A stretch of 64,000 bases of DNA, taken from assembly GCA_047495785.1 (NCBI GenBank), contig JBLDXI010000007.1, positions 1,736,001 through 1,800,000 on the forward strand. Direction: 5' to 3'. The stretch comes from Lepidodermella squamata (Eukaryota; Gastrotricha). Both the position numbers and the translations under genes were made by a program. Under the pieces are notes generated by a model that saw nothing but the letters and a program-made list of their open reading frames with translations, did not search any database and was not told the origin of the DNA. Within the stretch, counting starts at the first letter, position 1. Each line of letters begins with the position of its first letter. This document shows positions 10,632 to 20,627 of this stretch, one piece after another.

Positions 10632-12183
10632 TTAGTTGTCGGAATCAAAGTCGACTTCATTCTGGGAAACCGGTTGCAGCGGCGGTGTCTTTGGGTCATT
10701 TCTCTGCTTCTTAGGAGCGGGCTTAATAGGCGACTCTTCTAAAACTGTTTCTTTCTCCGTCTTCTTCTTCGGAACAGCAGGACGAGAAGCCGCTGGACGT
10801 GGAGTCTTCTTTGTTTCAACCGGTTCAGCATCTGCAGGTTCTTTCTCCGTCTTCTTCTTCGGAACAGCAGGACGAGAAGCCGCTGGACGTGGAGTCTTCT
10901 TTGTTTCAACCGGTTCAGCATCTGCAGGTTCTTTCTCTGTCTTCTTCTTTGGAGCAACAGGACGAGAAGCCGCTGGACGTGGAGTCTTCTTTGTTTCAAC
11001 CGGTTCAGCATCTGCAGGTTCTTTCTCCGTCTTCTTCTTCGGAGCAACAGGACGTGGAGTCTTCTTTGTTTCAACCAGTTTGGCATCTGCAGGTTCTTGC
11101 TCCGTCTTCTTCTTCGGAACAGCAGGACGTGGAGTCTTCTTTGTTTCAACCAGTTCGGCAGCTTCTTCGTCATCAGATTCTTCTTCTTCGTCGTCAGATT
11201 CTTCTTCTTCGTCGTCAGATTCTTCTTCTTCGTCTTCAGATTCTTCTTCTTCGTCATCAGATTCTTCTTCTTCTTCTTCTTCTTCAAAGAACGAAGCAAC
11301 TATGTCATCTAAATTCTCTTGCAGCGTCATCGAGCCGGAAGCTTCATGCGTATCGCCTTTGCTTTCGTCATTTGATTTCGCTGTCTTCGCCTTTCTTCCT
11401 GGCTTTTTCTTCCGTCTCTGGTTCTTGCGTTTCGGAGTGTTTACTTCATCCTCATCGCCGCCGCCGCCTTTCTTCTTGTTGTTCATGGATTGTGACAGCT
11501 TCTCTCGAAAAATTAACTAAAATAAAGACCCTAGATTAAATATGCACATGTATAATCTGGATAGACTGAACTATACCTCATGACTGAACTCCGTCGTTTG
11601 CAGCTGCAACAGCCAAGGGTAAGCCACCCGAAATTGATCGGCTACGTAACTGTAATCTGAGCTTCTGAAGCGGCGCCCGGGGTTCCTTTCGAGTAAGTAG
11701 CGAATAATGCATTGTCTTAACGAGTTCCAGGAGAATCTTAGGCAGTTGTTGTTCATTTCTGCTTCAAGGAGTGGATTTATAGCCGCGAAGTCGAGCTCGT
11801 TGATTTCGAAATGAAAAGGTGGTTCGTCTTTCTGTAAATATAAGAATTAAATTACATGCTAATTCCTAATGAATGATTCGCTAATTCTGATACCTTGTTC
11901 TTGGCATTCCGGATAGAGTCAAGCATTCCACGAAAGGCTACGCGATAGCCGATCTTGCTAGGCGGAAAAACCTCATTGATCACCTCATCTGTCGTTTTCG
12001 ACTCATCCATTAGATCTTCAACCACTGTAAGGCCAGCATCTATGACAGGATGGGCATGAAAGTCAACGCTGCGCAATTCGAGTAATGAACAATACCCTCC
12101 AGGATATCAAAAATGCCATCTCTGATGTCTTCGGGTTGATTGAATTTCCCGAAAGTTCGCATCAATCGCTCTCTTCCCGCCAT
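10632..12183 (-). CDS. Acidic/lysine-rich repeat protein carried by the transposon (457 aa)
   Basis: Four exons: 12183-12096, 12039-11894, 11831-11577 and 11516-10632, with introns of 56, 62 and 60 bp. Frame and splice signals agree throughout and the stop is at 10632-10634. Residues 1-170 look globular (starts MAGRERLMRTFGKFNQPEDI) and match nothing I recognise. The rest is low complexity: a basic stretch (KKKPGRKAKTAK), a Glu/Asp-rich run of repeated SDDEEEE units, then three near-identical 30-residue units (90 bp each) plus shorter copies rich in KKTPRP and KKKTEKEPADA. This composition resembles nuclear or chromatin-associated proteins. It could be a DNA-binding accessory factor of the element, comparable in position to the second gene of CACTA elements; that role is inference only. 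Confidence 0.75.
10739..11290 (-). repeat. 90-bp and acidic tandem repeats inside the repeat protein gene
   Basis: Three almost identical 90-bp units (about 10790-11060) and shortened variants, followed by 27-30-bp units coding for SDDEEEE-type acidic blocks (about 11165-11280). Long open frames on the plus strand here are mirror images of the repeats, not genes. Confidence 0.85.
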
Positions 12184-12559
12184 GGTCACTAATCAATAAG
12201 TGGCTAAAAAACAAGGAAAAGGAAATGAAATAAAAGAAGGGTATCTTTATGATAAAGTTATATAGCCGGCAGAAAATGTATGAGGATTAGAAAAGACAGA
12301 AGGTGTACAGAAGTAGAAGCGGTTGGAGCGGTTGAACGTCGGCATGACCGTTGTTCACCGCTCACAGCAATGCGAGCGCATGCCGCTTTGAGATTTGAGA
12401 CAAATTTGAGACAAAATAACATTATTTTGCATACAATAAATAGAAAATTTAATATTGCATCATCTTCAATTAAATTGAATACCTGTCATGAAATTTGAGC
12501 GTTAAAATGGAACTTGTGTGAGGCCCTCACCACCGCGGCTCTAAGGTTAGGTCAACCTC
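12184..12559. promoter_or_regulatory. Divergent promoter region inside the transposon
   Basis: This 376-bp gap separates the minus-strand gene starting at 12183 from the plus-strand gene starting near 12560, so it must drive both directions. No clear TATA box could be assigned. Confidence 0.4.
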
Positions 12560-13157
12560 ATGCCGGCGACTTCGTTTGAAAATTCAAAACCTGCGTGTCA
12601 CACGATACACAACTCACGTGAAATGTCTGGCCAGAATCCTTCAAAAAAAGAAATAGCAGTGCAATTCCCTGAAATTAAGGAGCTTCGGGATGTCATGCCG
12701 TACGGCCGTGAGTTATCTGCTTTTCAATCCTTGCAAGTAATCCAGCATTTTTATTTCATTAGACAAGCTTGTTATGGCCTGTCAAAAGCAGCAAGTCGAT
12801 GAAAGGGTCAATCCTACCCCGACCTTGCCTCCAATACCGAGTAACGAATCATCACCCAGCCGCATTTCGATTGCTAGCTCTTCAAGAAACTCCATTCTAA
12901 CGGTCAAGCGTCGACGAAAGAAGACGACTTTATCACAACGCAAGGACCTTCAACTGCCAAATGGACATATTGTGAAAGTCCAAATCGGCGTTCGGCCGAA
13001 GTGCTGCCGTTGTCGCGATAATACTTACTACAGATGTGTTACATGCGTTGGTGACAAGAAACCCGCAATGTGCAACGGCAAATGTGCTTTCGATTACCAC
13101 GGTTTGGATTTTGATACAAATGAGCTTGAATCTGGGCAAATGTCCCCTTCTTTGTAA
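12560..13157 (+). CDS. Cys/His-rich (putative zinc-binding) small protein of the transposon
   Basis: Exon 1 is 12560-12736. Exon 2 begins at 12789 or 12792 (two possible acceptors, same frame) and ends at the stop 13155-13157, giving about 180 aa. The start could instead be the internal Met in NSREMSGQ. The C-terminus has a cluster of the form CCRCRDNTYYRCVTC, then MCNGKC and YH, resembling the zinc-binding tail of piggyBac-type and related transposases or other Cys4/His zinc ribbons. The middle is Ser/Pro-rich with a basic patch (VKRRRKKTT) that could be a nuclear signal. It lies opposite in direction to the transposase. Function unknown; a DNA-binding accessory role is inferred. The acceptor lacks a pyrimidine tract, so the joining is the weakest point. 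Confidence 0.55.
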
Positions 13158-13355
13158 ATGAAATTTATTGTGCTAAAATTGTGACTTTTTAACAGATATA
13201 TGCGCAATCTAGATCGTGGTGATCGAAAACACATTTGCCGTTGTGATAATATGTTTTGTTGTTATGTCGTTAGATATACCTCGAATTTTACATCTAATTG
13301 AAAGAATGACTTCTTATAATATTCTGATAGATTTCTAATCAATAGGTACATAATA

Positions 13356-13952
13356 ATGACAGAAGGCAATAATTACACTATGCAGCCGTTTGGGAAAGCG
13401 TGGAGACGCCCGCCCCGCCAGCCAACGGCACTTGAAGTCGCTAACAGCCTGGTTAGGGCCGTTGACAAACTGGAAAAGGAGAACGCCGGTGAGATTAATT
13501 TAAGAAAATTGCAATTATGTATTAATTCTGTTGCTTTTTAGATCTCAAGACGAAGATAGCTGAAAAAGAAAGCAAAATTGGATCACTATGGAGCGATTTG
13601 TCTCAGCTGAAGAGCGAACTGGCAGATGCACAGAAACGACTGGTAGTTTCTTCTTCATTTTTCTTTATATTCAAAAATACCTGCTTTTTGTAAATTAAGG
13701 ATTGGAAGGAAAAATTGCTTCATGAATCAACTGAACTGGTTTTGGCCCTAACTGAGAATGTGACAGTCGAAAACGAGATTCCACATGTAATACCCTTTAA
13801 AAATGTGTGTGTTTCTCAAGTAAACTATTTCTTCTATATCTCAGGGTCGCAAACTTCCAAAAACAATAGCGATAGACGCTGGCGATTGGCTGAAAAATGC
13901 TCGACTGCCTTATGCCGTGGAAAAGCCGAAAAAACGACTCGCTGACTGGTAG
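13356..13952 (+). CDS. Small coiled-coil protein of the transposon (142 aa)
   Basis: Four exons: 13356-13488, 13542-13642, 13700-13786 and 13845-13952. They join in frame to 142 codons ending in TAG at 13950-13952, with introns of 53, 57 and 58 bp, all GT..AG. Residues about 27-95 are charged heptad-like sequence (ANSLVRAVDKLEKENADLKT, IAEKESKIGSLWSDLSQLKS) predicted to form a coiled coil. The C-terminus is basic (EKPKKRLADW). No enzyme motif. It may dimerise or tether element ends; I do not recognise a family. The clean frame across three introns is the main evidence that it is a real gene. Confidence 0.65.
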
Positions 13953-14410
13953 CAATTCTAACTCACAAGGCGAGCAATGACGAGCATCCCAAAAACTTGA
14001 GAACTATCAGAAATTTGTTTGGCTTAACTCCTTGCATAAATTTTCATCAAAGCTTACTGTTGTACTTAATTCTCAATTATAATCAAAGTTATATCGCAAA
14101 GTTATATCGCAAATATCGCTTCACTATGTGCCAATGTATAGCCGAGGAGAAGTAAAACATTTCATTGAAAAGGCTTAATCCTTTTTGACTTCTTCAACAA
14201 AGGTGAAAACTGATAGAGTAATTCCTTTCAGAAATCAAACATTGTCATGGTTGAAACCCCCGCTGTCGTGATGAACAAAATTAGATTCAATCAGATATCG
14301 AGTTCGACCAAGTTCAGTCGCAGGTATTAGGTTTTCACAACAGCAGAGAAAGCTGAAGGAGGTTTTTCCCTGGAAAATTCAATATTATGGCTGAACATTC
14401 GTACAAAAAT
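13953..14410. other. Non-coding part of the transposon
   Basis: Between the coiled-coil gene and the tandem array; no gene seen. Confidence 0.4.
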
Positions 14411-14498
14411 CAATCGAACTCGAAAAATCGATAACTTGATCGACCGATAATCGATAATCCATCGGCAATGTTTAAAAATAAATCGAATTCGAGAAATC

Positions 14499-14681
14499 CA
14501 TAATTTGATCGATCGATGTTCGATAATCGATAATTTGATCGATCGATGTTCGATAATCGATAATTTGATCGATCGATGTTCGATAATCGATAATTTGATC
14601 GATCGATGTTCGATAATCGATAATTTGATCGATCGATGTTCGATAATCGATAATTTGATCGATCGATGTTCGATAATCGAT
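14499..14681. repeat. 30-bp tandem array rich in ATCGAT palindromes
   Basis: Five perfect 30-bp units start at 14521, 14551, 14581, 14611 and 14641, with partial units on both sides and degenerate copies from about 14411. Each unit contains several overlapping GATCGAT/CGATAATCGAT palindromes. There is no spacer, so it is not a CRISPR. It lies just inside the right end of the transposon. Confidence 0.95.
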
Positions 14682-14734
14682 AGCCGATTATGGATTTTCT
14701 ATGCAATGCTAAATACACTCAAGTAACCTCAAAT

Positions 14735-14932
14735 AATCTTAACCGAGTAGTAAAAAACTCGGTTATGCCGGATTTTCTTCATTTGTCTAGTTTACAACCG
14801 ACTTATTATACTCGGTTATAGCGGAATTTGGCAAAAAGTCGGTTGCAAACTCAGTTTTGCCGGGAATTAACGCCGAAAAATAGTAATCACCGATTTTTGT
14901 AATCGGTGGTGACTGAGTTATTTTTTACTGTG
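14735..14932. repeat. Right terminal inverted repeat and subterminal ACCGA motif cluster
   Basis: About seven ACCGA/TCGGT motifs, then the terminus TTTTACTGTG, the inverse of the left end. Confidence 0.7.
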
Positions 14933-15075
14933 CGTGCGCCATTCAGCTTTTTCAAATGAATTCCGCTAATTGACAGTGTGGAATAATTTTGATTTCAAAA
15001 TCCTTTCCGCCGGGTTTTGGTTATTTTATCCTCCAAACTTTTTTATTGTTGGATTCCCGGCGAATGTCCCTAGTA

Positions 15076-15455
15076 CAGAGTGTCCCAGAATTTGCGCAAC
15101 TATTTATTAATTTGGCAAATTTTAGTAGGAAATTTTATTAAATTAAACCTACCGAGAGAATTTCCATCTTTTATCGACGATTTAACCGAAGAAATACAAA
15201 ATTTACCGGAGAAATCCCGGAAAACCCCGATGGTAACTGGTTCGGTAATTTTCGGTATTTTACCGGGTTGGACCAAATTTCTGCGGAATTTTTTAATCCC
15301 ATTGAAAGTGACGCATACTTAATTACTATTCTTATGATATTTTGAATTTTTCTAAATATTTTCTGGCCACGAGGTGTGACTTCGTCTCTCATTTTAAAAT
15401 TTCTGAACCCTTTTCCGTGTATTTTCTTTGCATGCGTTACTTATGGGACACGCTG
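15076..15455. mobile_element. Mariner/Tc1-type MITE with TA target duplication (380 bp)
   Basis: Ends are CAGAGTGTCCCAGAA at 15076 and the inverse of CAGCGTGTCCCATAA ending at 15455, each flanked by TA. Terminal CAG..GTGTCCCA with TA flanks is characteristic of mariner-like non-autonomous elements. No transposase inside. Confidence 0.7.
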
Positions 15456-15677
15456 TAAGACCTACTTTAATTAGGCTTCTATGCACTCCGCTGGTCCACC
15501 TGGTTCGAGGTCTACCTCTGAGTCCAAACCACCCCAACGAAGGCGTCCTAATATATATTTTGTGAATTTATATATGGATAAATTGAATATTTTTATTCCA
15601 TCTAAAATTCGATTCACAGCGGGCGAGAGCCAATCAAATAGCATGCAAAGAATACTGTCTTGATCGAGGTAGCTTTT

Positions 15678-16364
15678 TCATTTCGTTTTCGGACGTTTGG
15701 CAATGTAGGCCTTGATGCCATCAACCTCAGCAACAGCCTTCGATAGAGCAACCACGCCAGGATAAGGGCTGAAATCGGCAAACTTGCCCTCGCTGATCAT
15801 TTCCACCAAAGCAGCAACATAAATATCGGCATAGGTGTACTGCAAAATGACGGAATTAAATTACATCGAAAAGGAAATTCTTAAAATAATTTATACCCCA
15901 TCGCCGCCAGCCAGATTCTTGCCGTTATTTTCCTTGATTCGCTTCTCGATAAAACCGAAAAGACGCGGCAAAAGTTCTGTGTTGAGTTTCTCGCGCAGCT
16001 GAGTCTTCCTTGCCTCGTCCTTTTCGCCGTAGATCGAGCCAACAAATTCCTGAAATTCGCGAGCACTTTCATAAGCTTCCTCAGCCTTGGCGCTTTCGAT
16101 CGGCGATTTTCCAACCAAACCGAAGTGATTCGCCAGAAATTTGATAATGGCAGCACTTTGACCTAGAAAATGCGTCTGCTTGCCGTCGCTGAATTCGAGA
16201 ACTGGAACGGTTCCCGTCGGCATTTTCGGCTTGATTGCCGGCCATTGCTCAAAGGTGAAACGAACGTCTTCGAAATCGGCCTTGGCGTAGGCCAGCGTCC
16301 AACGAATGGCTTCAGCACGGCCTGATCCGGCGAAGTAGTGAACCTTGAAATTGCCAATGGTCAT
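15678..16364 (-). CDS. Sigma-type glutathione S-transferase GST-1
   Basis: Cytosolic GST of 209 aa: exon 1 16364-15897, a 57-bp intron, exon 2 15839-15678. The thioredoxin-like N-domain has the sigma catalytic Tyr (FKVHYFAGSGRAEAIRW), the cis-Pro loop (GTVPVLEF) and the glutathione-binding Gln-Ser (GQSAAIIKF). The helical C-domain ends with KAYIAKRPKTK. The phase-0 intron directly follows GGDG and exon 2 opens with YTYADIY, a junction shared with most GSTs in the array. A TATA-like box and GTCGGTC motifs lie upstream. Confidence 0.94.
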
Positions 16365-16409
16365 TTTAAACTAGTTACTTTGCACAAAAATAAGGCTCTA
16401 TTTCGCAGC

Positions 16410-16417
16410 TTTATATA
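16410..16417 (-). promoter_or_regulatory. TATA box of GST-1
   Basis: TATATAAA on the minus strand, 46 bp before the ATG. Confidence 0.6.
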
Positions 16418-16501
16418 CGCTGTGTAACACAGGTAAAAAACTCTTAAATAGTAATAAAGGAGAAAGCGGCGCACAGAATGCGTGAAAGCAATCAATAACA
16501 A

Positions 16502-16547
16502 TTTTTGACCGACTCTTTACCGCTACTATTTCAAATGTTTGACCGAC
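16502..16547 (-). promoter_or_regulatory. Two GTCGGTCAAA-type motifs upstream of GST-1
   Basis: GTCGGTCAAAAA (16502-16513) and GTCGGTCAAA (16538-16547) on the coding strand, 138 and 174 bp before the ATG. The same motif recurs upstream of most GSTs here. Confidence 0.5.
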
Positions 16548-16805
16548 ATAAAATGGATGCTTATGAAGAAGGAATATAGATGCTTAAAAACTGAATAGCG
16601 CGGCCAAATAACAAGATTGTCGAGAATGAATTAATGGCTTTTTTACGATTATTAGTCCGAGAACAGTGCTTTTTTATTCGCGTGACTTTATTGCTGTTCT
16701 GTAGCGGGTGGGCGGGCGGTTAGAAACCAGATCAAAAATTTGTTGAATCAAATGTATCTCGTTCATATAATTTTCGGGCAATGAATTATAAAAGAATCAG
16801 AATAT

Positions 16806-17098
16806 CTTTTAGAGGAACCCAATTTGCCTGTAGCGAAAAACCATATCGGCATTTTGCGGAACCTAATTTATGGTAAGCAAAAGGCCGCTTTTTGAATATT
16901 TCTACGAAATTGAGGCAATGCATGAATTCTATAGTGAAGAATGTGCCTTTTACAGAACTTTACGCTGAATTTAATGATTTATTTCAAATTAACCTGATAA
17001 ATCATGACAAGTTTGAAAGCTTCAAAAAGTAGCTTTAGGCCCATTGAAAATTCCAATATTTGGTTCCGCTAACAGGCAATTTTGGTTCCTCTAAGAGT
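16806..17098. mobile_element. MITE-like element with inverted ends (about 290 bp)
   Basis: The left end reads CTTTTAGAGGAACCCAATTT and the right end, inverted, reads CTTAGAGGAACCAAAATTGC; both continue with a GCCTGT..AGCG block. A fragment of the same family lies at about 40785-40855. No coding capacity. Target duplication not identified. Confidence 0.6.
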
Positions 17099-17266
17099 AA
17101 GACCCTAAAAGAATGTCCATATTGGAATCAAAACCAAATTTTATTCAAAATAAATAGGTTATCATTTAATTATGCAAATGTGAATAGGTGAATACTTGAA
17201 TGTAAAATATTCAAAGTTCGGTATGTAAGGGTTTTGATCTCCAGCCATTCAGACAATTGGCTGTTG

Positions 17267-17952
17267 TTAAAAATCACCCTTCGGACGCTTGGCAAGGTAG
17301 GCTTTCACTCCGGCATTTTCCGCCACAGCTTTAGCAACAGCTGAAACCCCGGTAAACGGGCTGAAGTCCAGAGCCTTATTGTTAGCCACTGCCATCTCGT
17401 ACAAAGCCGCCAAGAATGTGTCCGCATAGGAGTGCTGAAATTTGATGTATTAATAAATTGCGTTGATTTTTCCTTAAATCTTACCCCATCACCGCCGGCC
17501 AGGTTTTTGCCGCCATTTTCTTTGATGCGCTTTTCGAGAAATCCGAAAATTCTCGGGAAGTCCTCCTTAACAAGTTTGCCCATCTTTTCAGCCTTGCGAG
17601 CTTCGTCCTTTTCAAATCTAGCGAGCAGCGCCAATTCGTTGAATTCGCGTAGACTTTCATATGCCTCGTCGATTTTTGCGGTGTGAATCGCATTTTTGCC
17701 ACCTAGCCCGAGATTGGCGCCCACAAATTTGATGATCGCCGCGCTTTGGGCGAGTTTATGCGTCTGCTTGCCGTCGTTGAACTCGAGGACTGGCAGTTGT
17801 TGGAGCGGCATGCTTTCCTTCACACCCGGCCACTGCTCGCCGATGTATCGCTGATCTTCAAAGTCAGCTTTGCCGTAGGCTAGGGTCCATCGAATCGCCT
17901 CGCCGCGGCCAGTTGCGTTGAAGTAGTGCAGCTTGTACTTGCCAGTAGCCAT
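17267..17952 (-). CDS. Sigma-type glutathione S-transferase GST-2
   Basis: 211 aa: exon 1 17952-17485, exon 2 17434-17267, with a 50-bp intron after GGDG. Active-site region YKLHYFNATGRGEAIRW with catalytic Tyr, QLPVLEF cis-Pro loop, and Gln-Ser in AQSAAIIKF. The tail is AYLAKRPKGDF. It is closest to GST-4 and GST-5, with which it also shares upstream sequence (TATTGATC block, TATTTAAG box), so the three are recent tandem duplicates. Confidence 0.94.
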
Positions 17953-18031
17953 TAGAGAGCTTTAGGAATATTTTCAGATAATTTGCAGAAAGAAATTTGG
18001 TTAGCTGTGGTTATGGGAGAAATTCGCCGGC

Positions 18032-18038
18032 TTAAATA
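18032..18038 (-). promoter_or_regulatory. TATA-like box of GST-2
   Basis: TATTTAA on the coding strand, 80 bp before the ATG; the same sequence and spacing occur before GST-4 and GST-5. Confidence 0.5.
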
Positions 18039-18120
18039 GCATTGCTGCCATGCGTATTGATCGGGTGTGGTACGTGATTTACCTACTAAGTTATTCTGAA
18101 GTTTCTTTTCAGGTATAGAA

Positions 18121-18269
18121 TTTTGACCGACATGCTGTAGTATTCGCCTGGATTTCTAAAAATAGCCCCGGCATGTAAAAAATGTCGGTCAAGATTCTTT
18201 GTTTCAGCATGAATAAGATGCGGTTTTATGTACGGGGAATGGCCGTCCTTCTTTGATTCTTGACCGACA
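18121..18269. promoter_or_regulatory. Three GTCGGTCAA-type motifs upstream of GST-2
   Basis: At 18121-18131 and 18258-18269 (coding-strand orientation GTCGGTCAA) and in the opposite orientation at 18184-18193. Confidence 0.5.
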
Positions 18270-18832
18270 TTCAGTAAGGCTGCGCTAATTTTAGCAATTT
18301 GAGTTTAACCTCAATAAATTGCTTTTAGCACTAAAAAATTAGGTCACGCTATAAAAATGTCATTGCCACTGATTCTTTGCTGAGATAAAAGTTAAGGGAT
18401 AATAATCCGATCTTGGAATTTCGGCTTCAAATTATTTTCTCAGTTGATGATCCATGGAAGTAATAATGAAGGTCGCAGAAGGGACAACCGGAATTCGACT
18501 ATCAAGGTTAAAAAAAAACAAATAAAAAACCGACAACGGCCTTTTTCATGGCAACAAATTTCTGGTTATTTTTTTTATGTAAAGAAAAATTTTACTCTCA
18601 TTTGAATATTCACACCGGGCCGCCGAATAAGTTGCTCACATCATTTTCCTCTGCGATTACTTGCCTGGTTAAAATCACCGATTTGCCGTGATTGATAACA
18701 ACATTTTACAGCTTCTAGGTGAATCTTTTGGGACTAAAAAAATTGGTTAACCCTGAAAAACACGATTTTTCCGAAATTAAACTCCATTTTATTCACAATT
18801 AATTCGAGTTTAATTTGAAAGCATCTCCAGTG
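18270..18832. other. Gap between GST-2 upstream motifs and GST-3
   Basis: AT-rich; nothing recognised. Confidence 0.4.
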
Positions 18833-19515
18833 TTAGAAATCGCCCTTTGGACGCTTGACAAGATGAGACTTGACCCCCTCGTTCTCAGAAATCGCCTTGG
18901 CAACACCGGCAACGCCTGGATACGGAGCGAAATCAAAATAATTACGTTGGCTCATCATATCGTAAAGGCAAGCCAGGAAAATATCAGCATACGTGTACTA
19001 ATAAAATCGATATAAAATGTATAAATAAATAATTAAAATTTGTTTACCCCATCGCCACCAGCTACATTTTTGCCGGCGTTTTCGGTGATGCGCTTCTCGA
19101 GGAAGTTGAAAACCCTCGGGAAGTCATTCTTGGCGACCTTAGCCATCGCGTCCTTCTTCTTTTCTTCGTCCTTCTCAGACACGGCTTTGAAGAAAGCGTC
19201 TTGAAATTCGCGAGCACACTCATAAGCTTCATCGGCCTTGGCGACTTCCTTAGGATTCTTCCCCGAAAGACCGGCGGTATTAGCGACGAATTTAATGATA
19301 GTAGCGCTTTGGCTTAATTTCAAAGTTTTACCATCTTCGGTGAACTCGAGAACCGGCAGCTGTTGAAGCGGCATTGACGGCTTAGCAGCAGGCCATTCTT
19401 CGAATTTGTAACGGTGGTCTTCATAATCGATCTTGGCATAGGCAAATGTCCAGCGGATAGCCTCTCCCCGCCCGGCTCCATTGAAGTAGTGAAGCTTGTA
19501 TTTGCCAGCAGCCAT
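18833..19515 (-). CDS. Sigma-type glutathione S-transferase GST-3
   Basis: 210 aa: exon 1 19515-19048, exon 2 18997-18833, with a 50-bp intron after GGDG; exon 2 starts YTYADIFLACLYDMM. Catalytic Tyr in YKLHYFNGAGRGEAIRW, Gln-Ser in LSQSATIIKF, tail HLVKRPKGDF. The helical domain is unusually rich in Lys/Glu around EKDEEKKKDAMAK. Unlike its neighbours it has no obvious GTCGGTC motif within 350 bp upstream, so it may be regulated differently. Confidence 0.94.
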
Positions 19516-19872
19516 AATAGTATGTAAAAACCGCGTGAAAATTTTGGAGATTGTGAATGAAAACTACACACTGCTGCTTTATGAGAGGATCAATACGAAA
19601 AGTGGGGCAAAAAATTTCGGACTCTTGTTTATTATCGTGATATTTATTTTATGACGATGATAATAAAACTGAACCTCATTTTATAAAGACTTGCGTTTGA
19701 TAATTTGCCACGTGCTATAATGAAACCAATGATTGCTCATGAAAAAATCTCGTTCTAACTCTAAGATTCGATTTCAATGGATAAGCGAAACTATAGAATT
19801 GATCCATTATGAATTTTATCGATTTTTCCAGTCATTAAGATAATGAAGATTCATTCACTATTTTCGACGCAT

Positions 19873-20555
19873 TTACATGTCACTCTTTGGGCGCTTGGCG
19901 AGGTAGGCTTTCACTCCGGCATTTTCGGCCACAGCCTTGGCCACAGCTGAAACACCAGGAAATGGGCGTAAATCCAAAACCTTTTTTTCCACCGCAGCCT
20001 CAAAGAAAGCTGCCAAACAGGTATCCGCATAGGAGTACTAAAATTTGAAGGTTCAATAAATTATTTGAATTTTTCTTGAAATCTTACCCCGTCACCGCCG
20101 GCCAGGTTTTTGCCGCCATTTTCTTTGACGCGCTTTTCGAGAAATCCGAAAATTCTAGGAAAGTCTTCCTTGAGAACTTTACGCATCATTTCACCCTTTC
20201 GAGCTTCGTCCTTTTCGAAAATTGCTCGGAACAGCATTTCCTCTAATTCGCGTACACATTCATAGGCTTCGTCGATTTTAGCGGAATGAACCGGATTTTT
20301 GCCACCCAGCCCGAGATTATTGCCCACAAATCTGATGATCGCACCGCTTTGGGCGATTTTATGCGTCTGCTTGCCGTCGTTGAACTCAAGAACAGGTAGC
20401 TGGTGAAGCGGCATGCTCTCTTTCACGGCGGGCCATTGGTCAAATTTATATCGCTGATCTTCAAAGTCAACTTTGCCGTAGGCCAAGGTCCATCGAATCG
20501 CCTCAGCGCGGCCACCGCCGTTGAAATAGTGCAGCTTGTATTTTCCAGTAGCCAT
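19873..20555 (-). CDS. Sigma-type glutathione S-transferase GST-4
   Basis: 210 aa: exon 1 20555-20088, exon 2 20037-19873, with a 50-bp intron after GGDG. YKLHYFNGGGRAEAIRW carries the catalytic Tyr; Gln-Ser is in AQSGAIIRF. Exon 2 (YSYADTCLAAFF...) is more diverged than that of GST-2 or GST-5. Complete and in frame. TATTTAAG box at 20628-20634 and GACCGA motifs upstream. Confidence 0.94.
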
Positions 20556-20627
20556 TGCTAAAAATATTGCAACTTTTTACAAATTTGAAAAATGTGGTTA
20601 TTCGTGGTTGAGAGAAATCGCGCCAGC

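Larger units (their letters stand above)
6970..14932. mobile_element. Autonomous CMC/EnSpm-like DNA transposon, about 7.96 kb
   Basis: The outer ends are inverted copies: CACAGTAAAA at 6970 and TTTTACTGTG ending at 14932. Imperfect similarity extends inward about 100 bp, including a shared block around TTCCCGGCAAAACTGAG on the left (about 7045) and its reverse complement on the right (about 14850). CG flanks both ends: either a 2-bp target duplication or two more bases of inverted repeat. The subterminal regions are full of ACCGA/TCGGT motifs, as is typical of CACTA-group elements. Inside are four genes: transposase (7642-10413, minus), acidic repeat protein (10632-12183, minus), a Cys/His-rich protein (12560-13157, plus) and a coiled-coil protein (13356-13952, plus). 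The CACAG terminus, short target duplication and transposase type together point to the CMC group (CACTA/Mirage/Chapaev); the exact superfamily is inferred. Confidence 0.8.

Noticed and set aside
10636-11520. Long plus-strand reading frames rich in Ser/Phe
   Set aside because: They are antisense images of the low-complexity repeats of the minus-strand acidic gene, whose four exons splice in frame.
14499-14681. CRISPR-like regular repeats
   Set aside because: Units are contiguous 30-bp tandem copies without unique spacers, and the context is a eukaryotic transposon.
15481-15540. tRNA-like GGTTCGAGGTC segment
   Set aside because: The B-box resemblance is weak and no cloverleaf or A box could be drawn.
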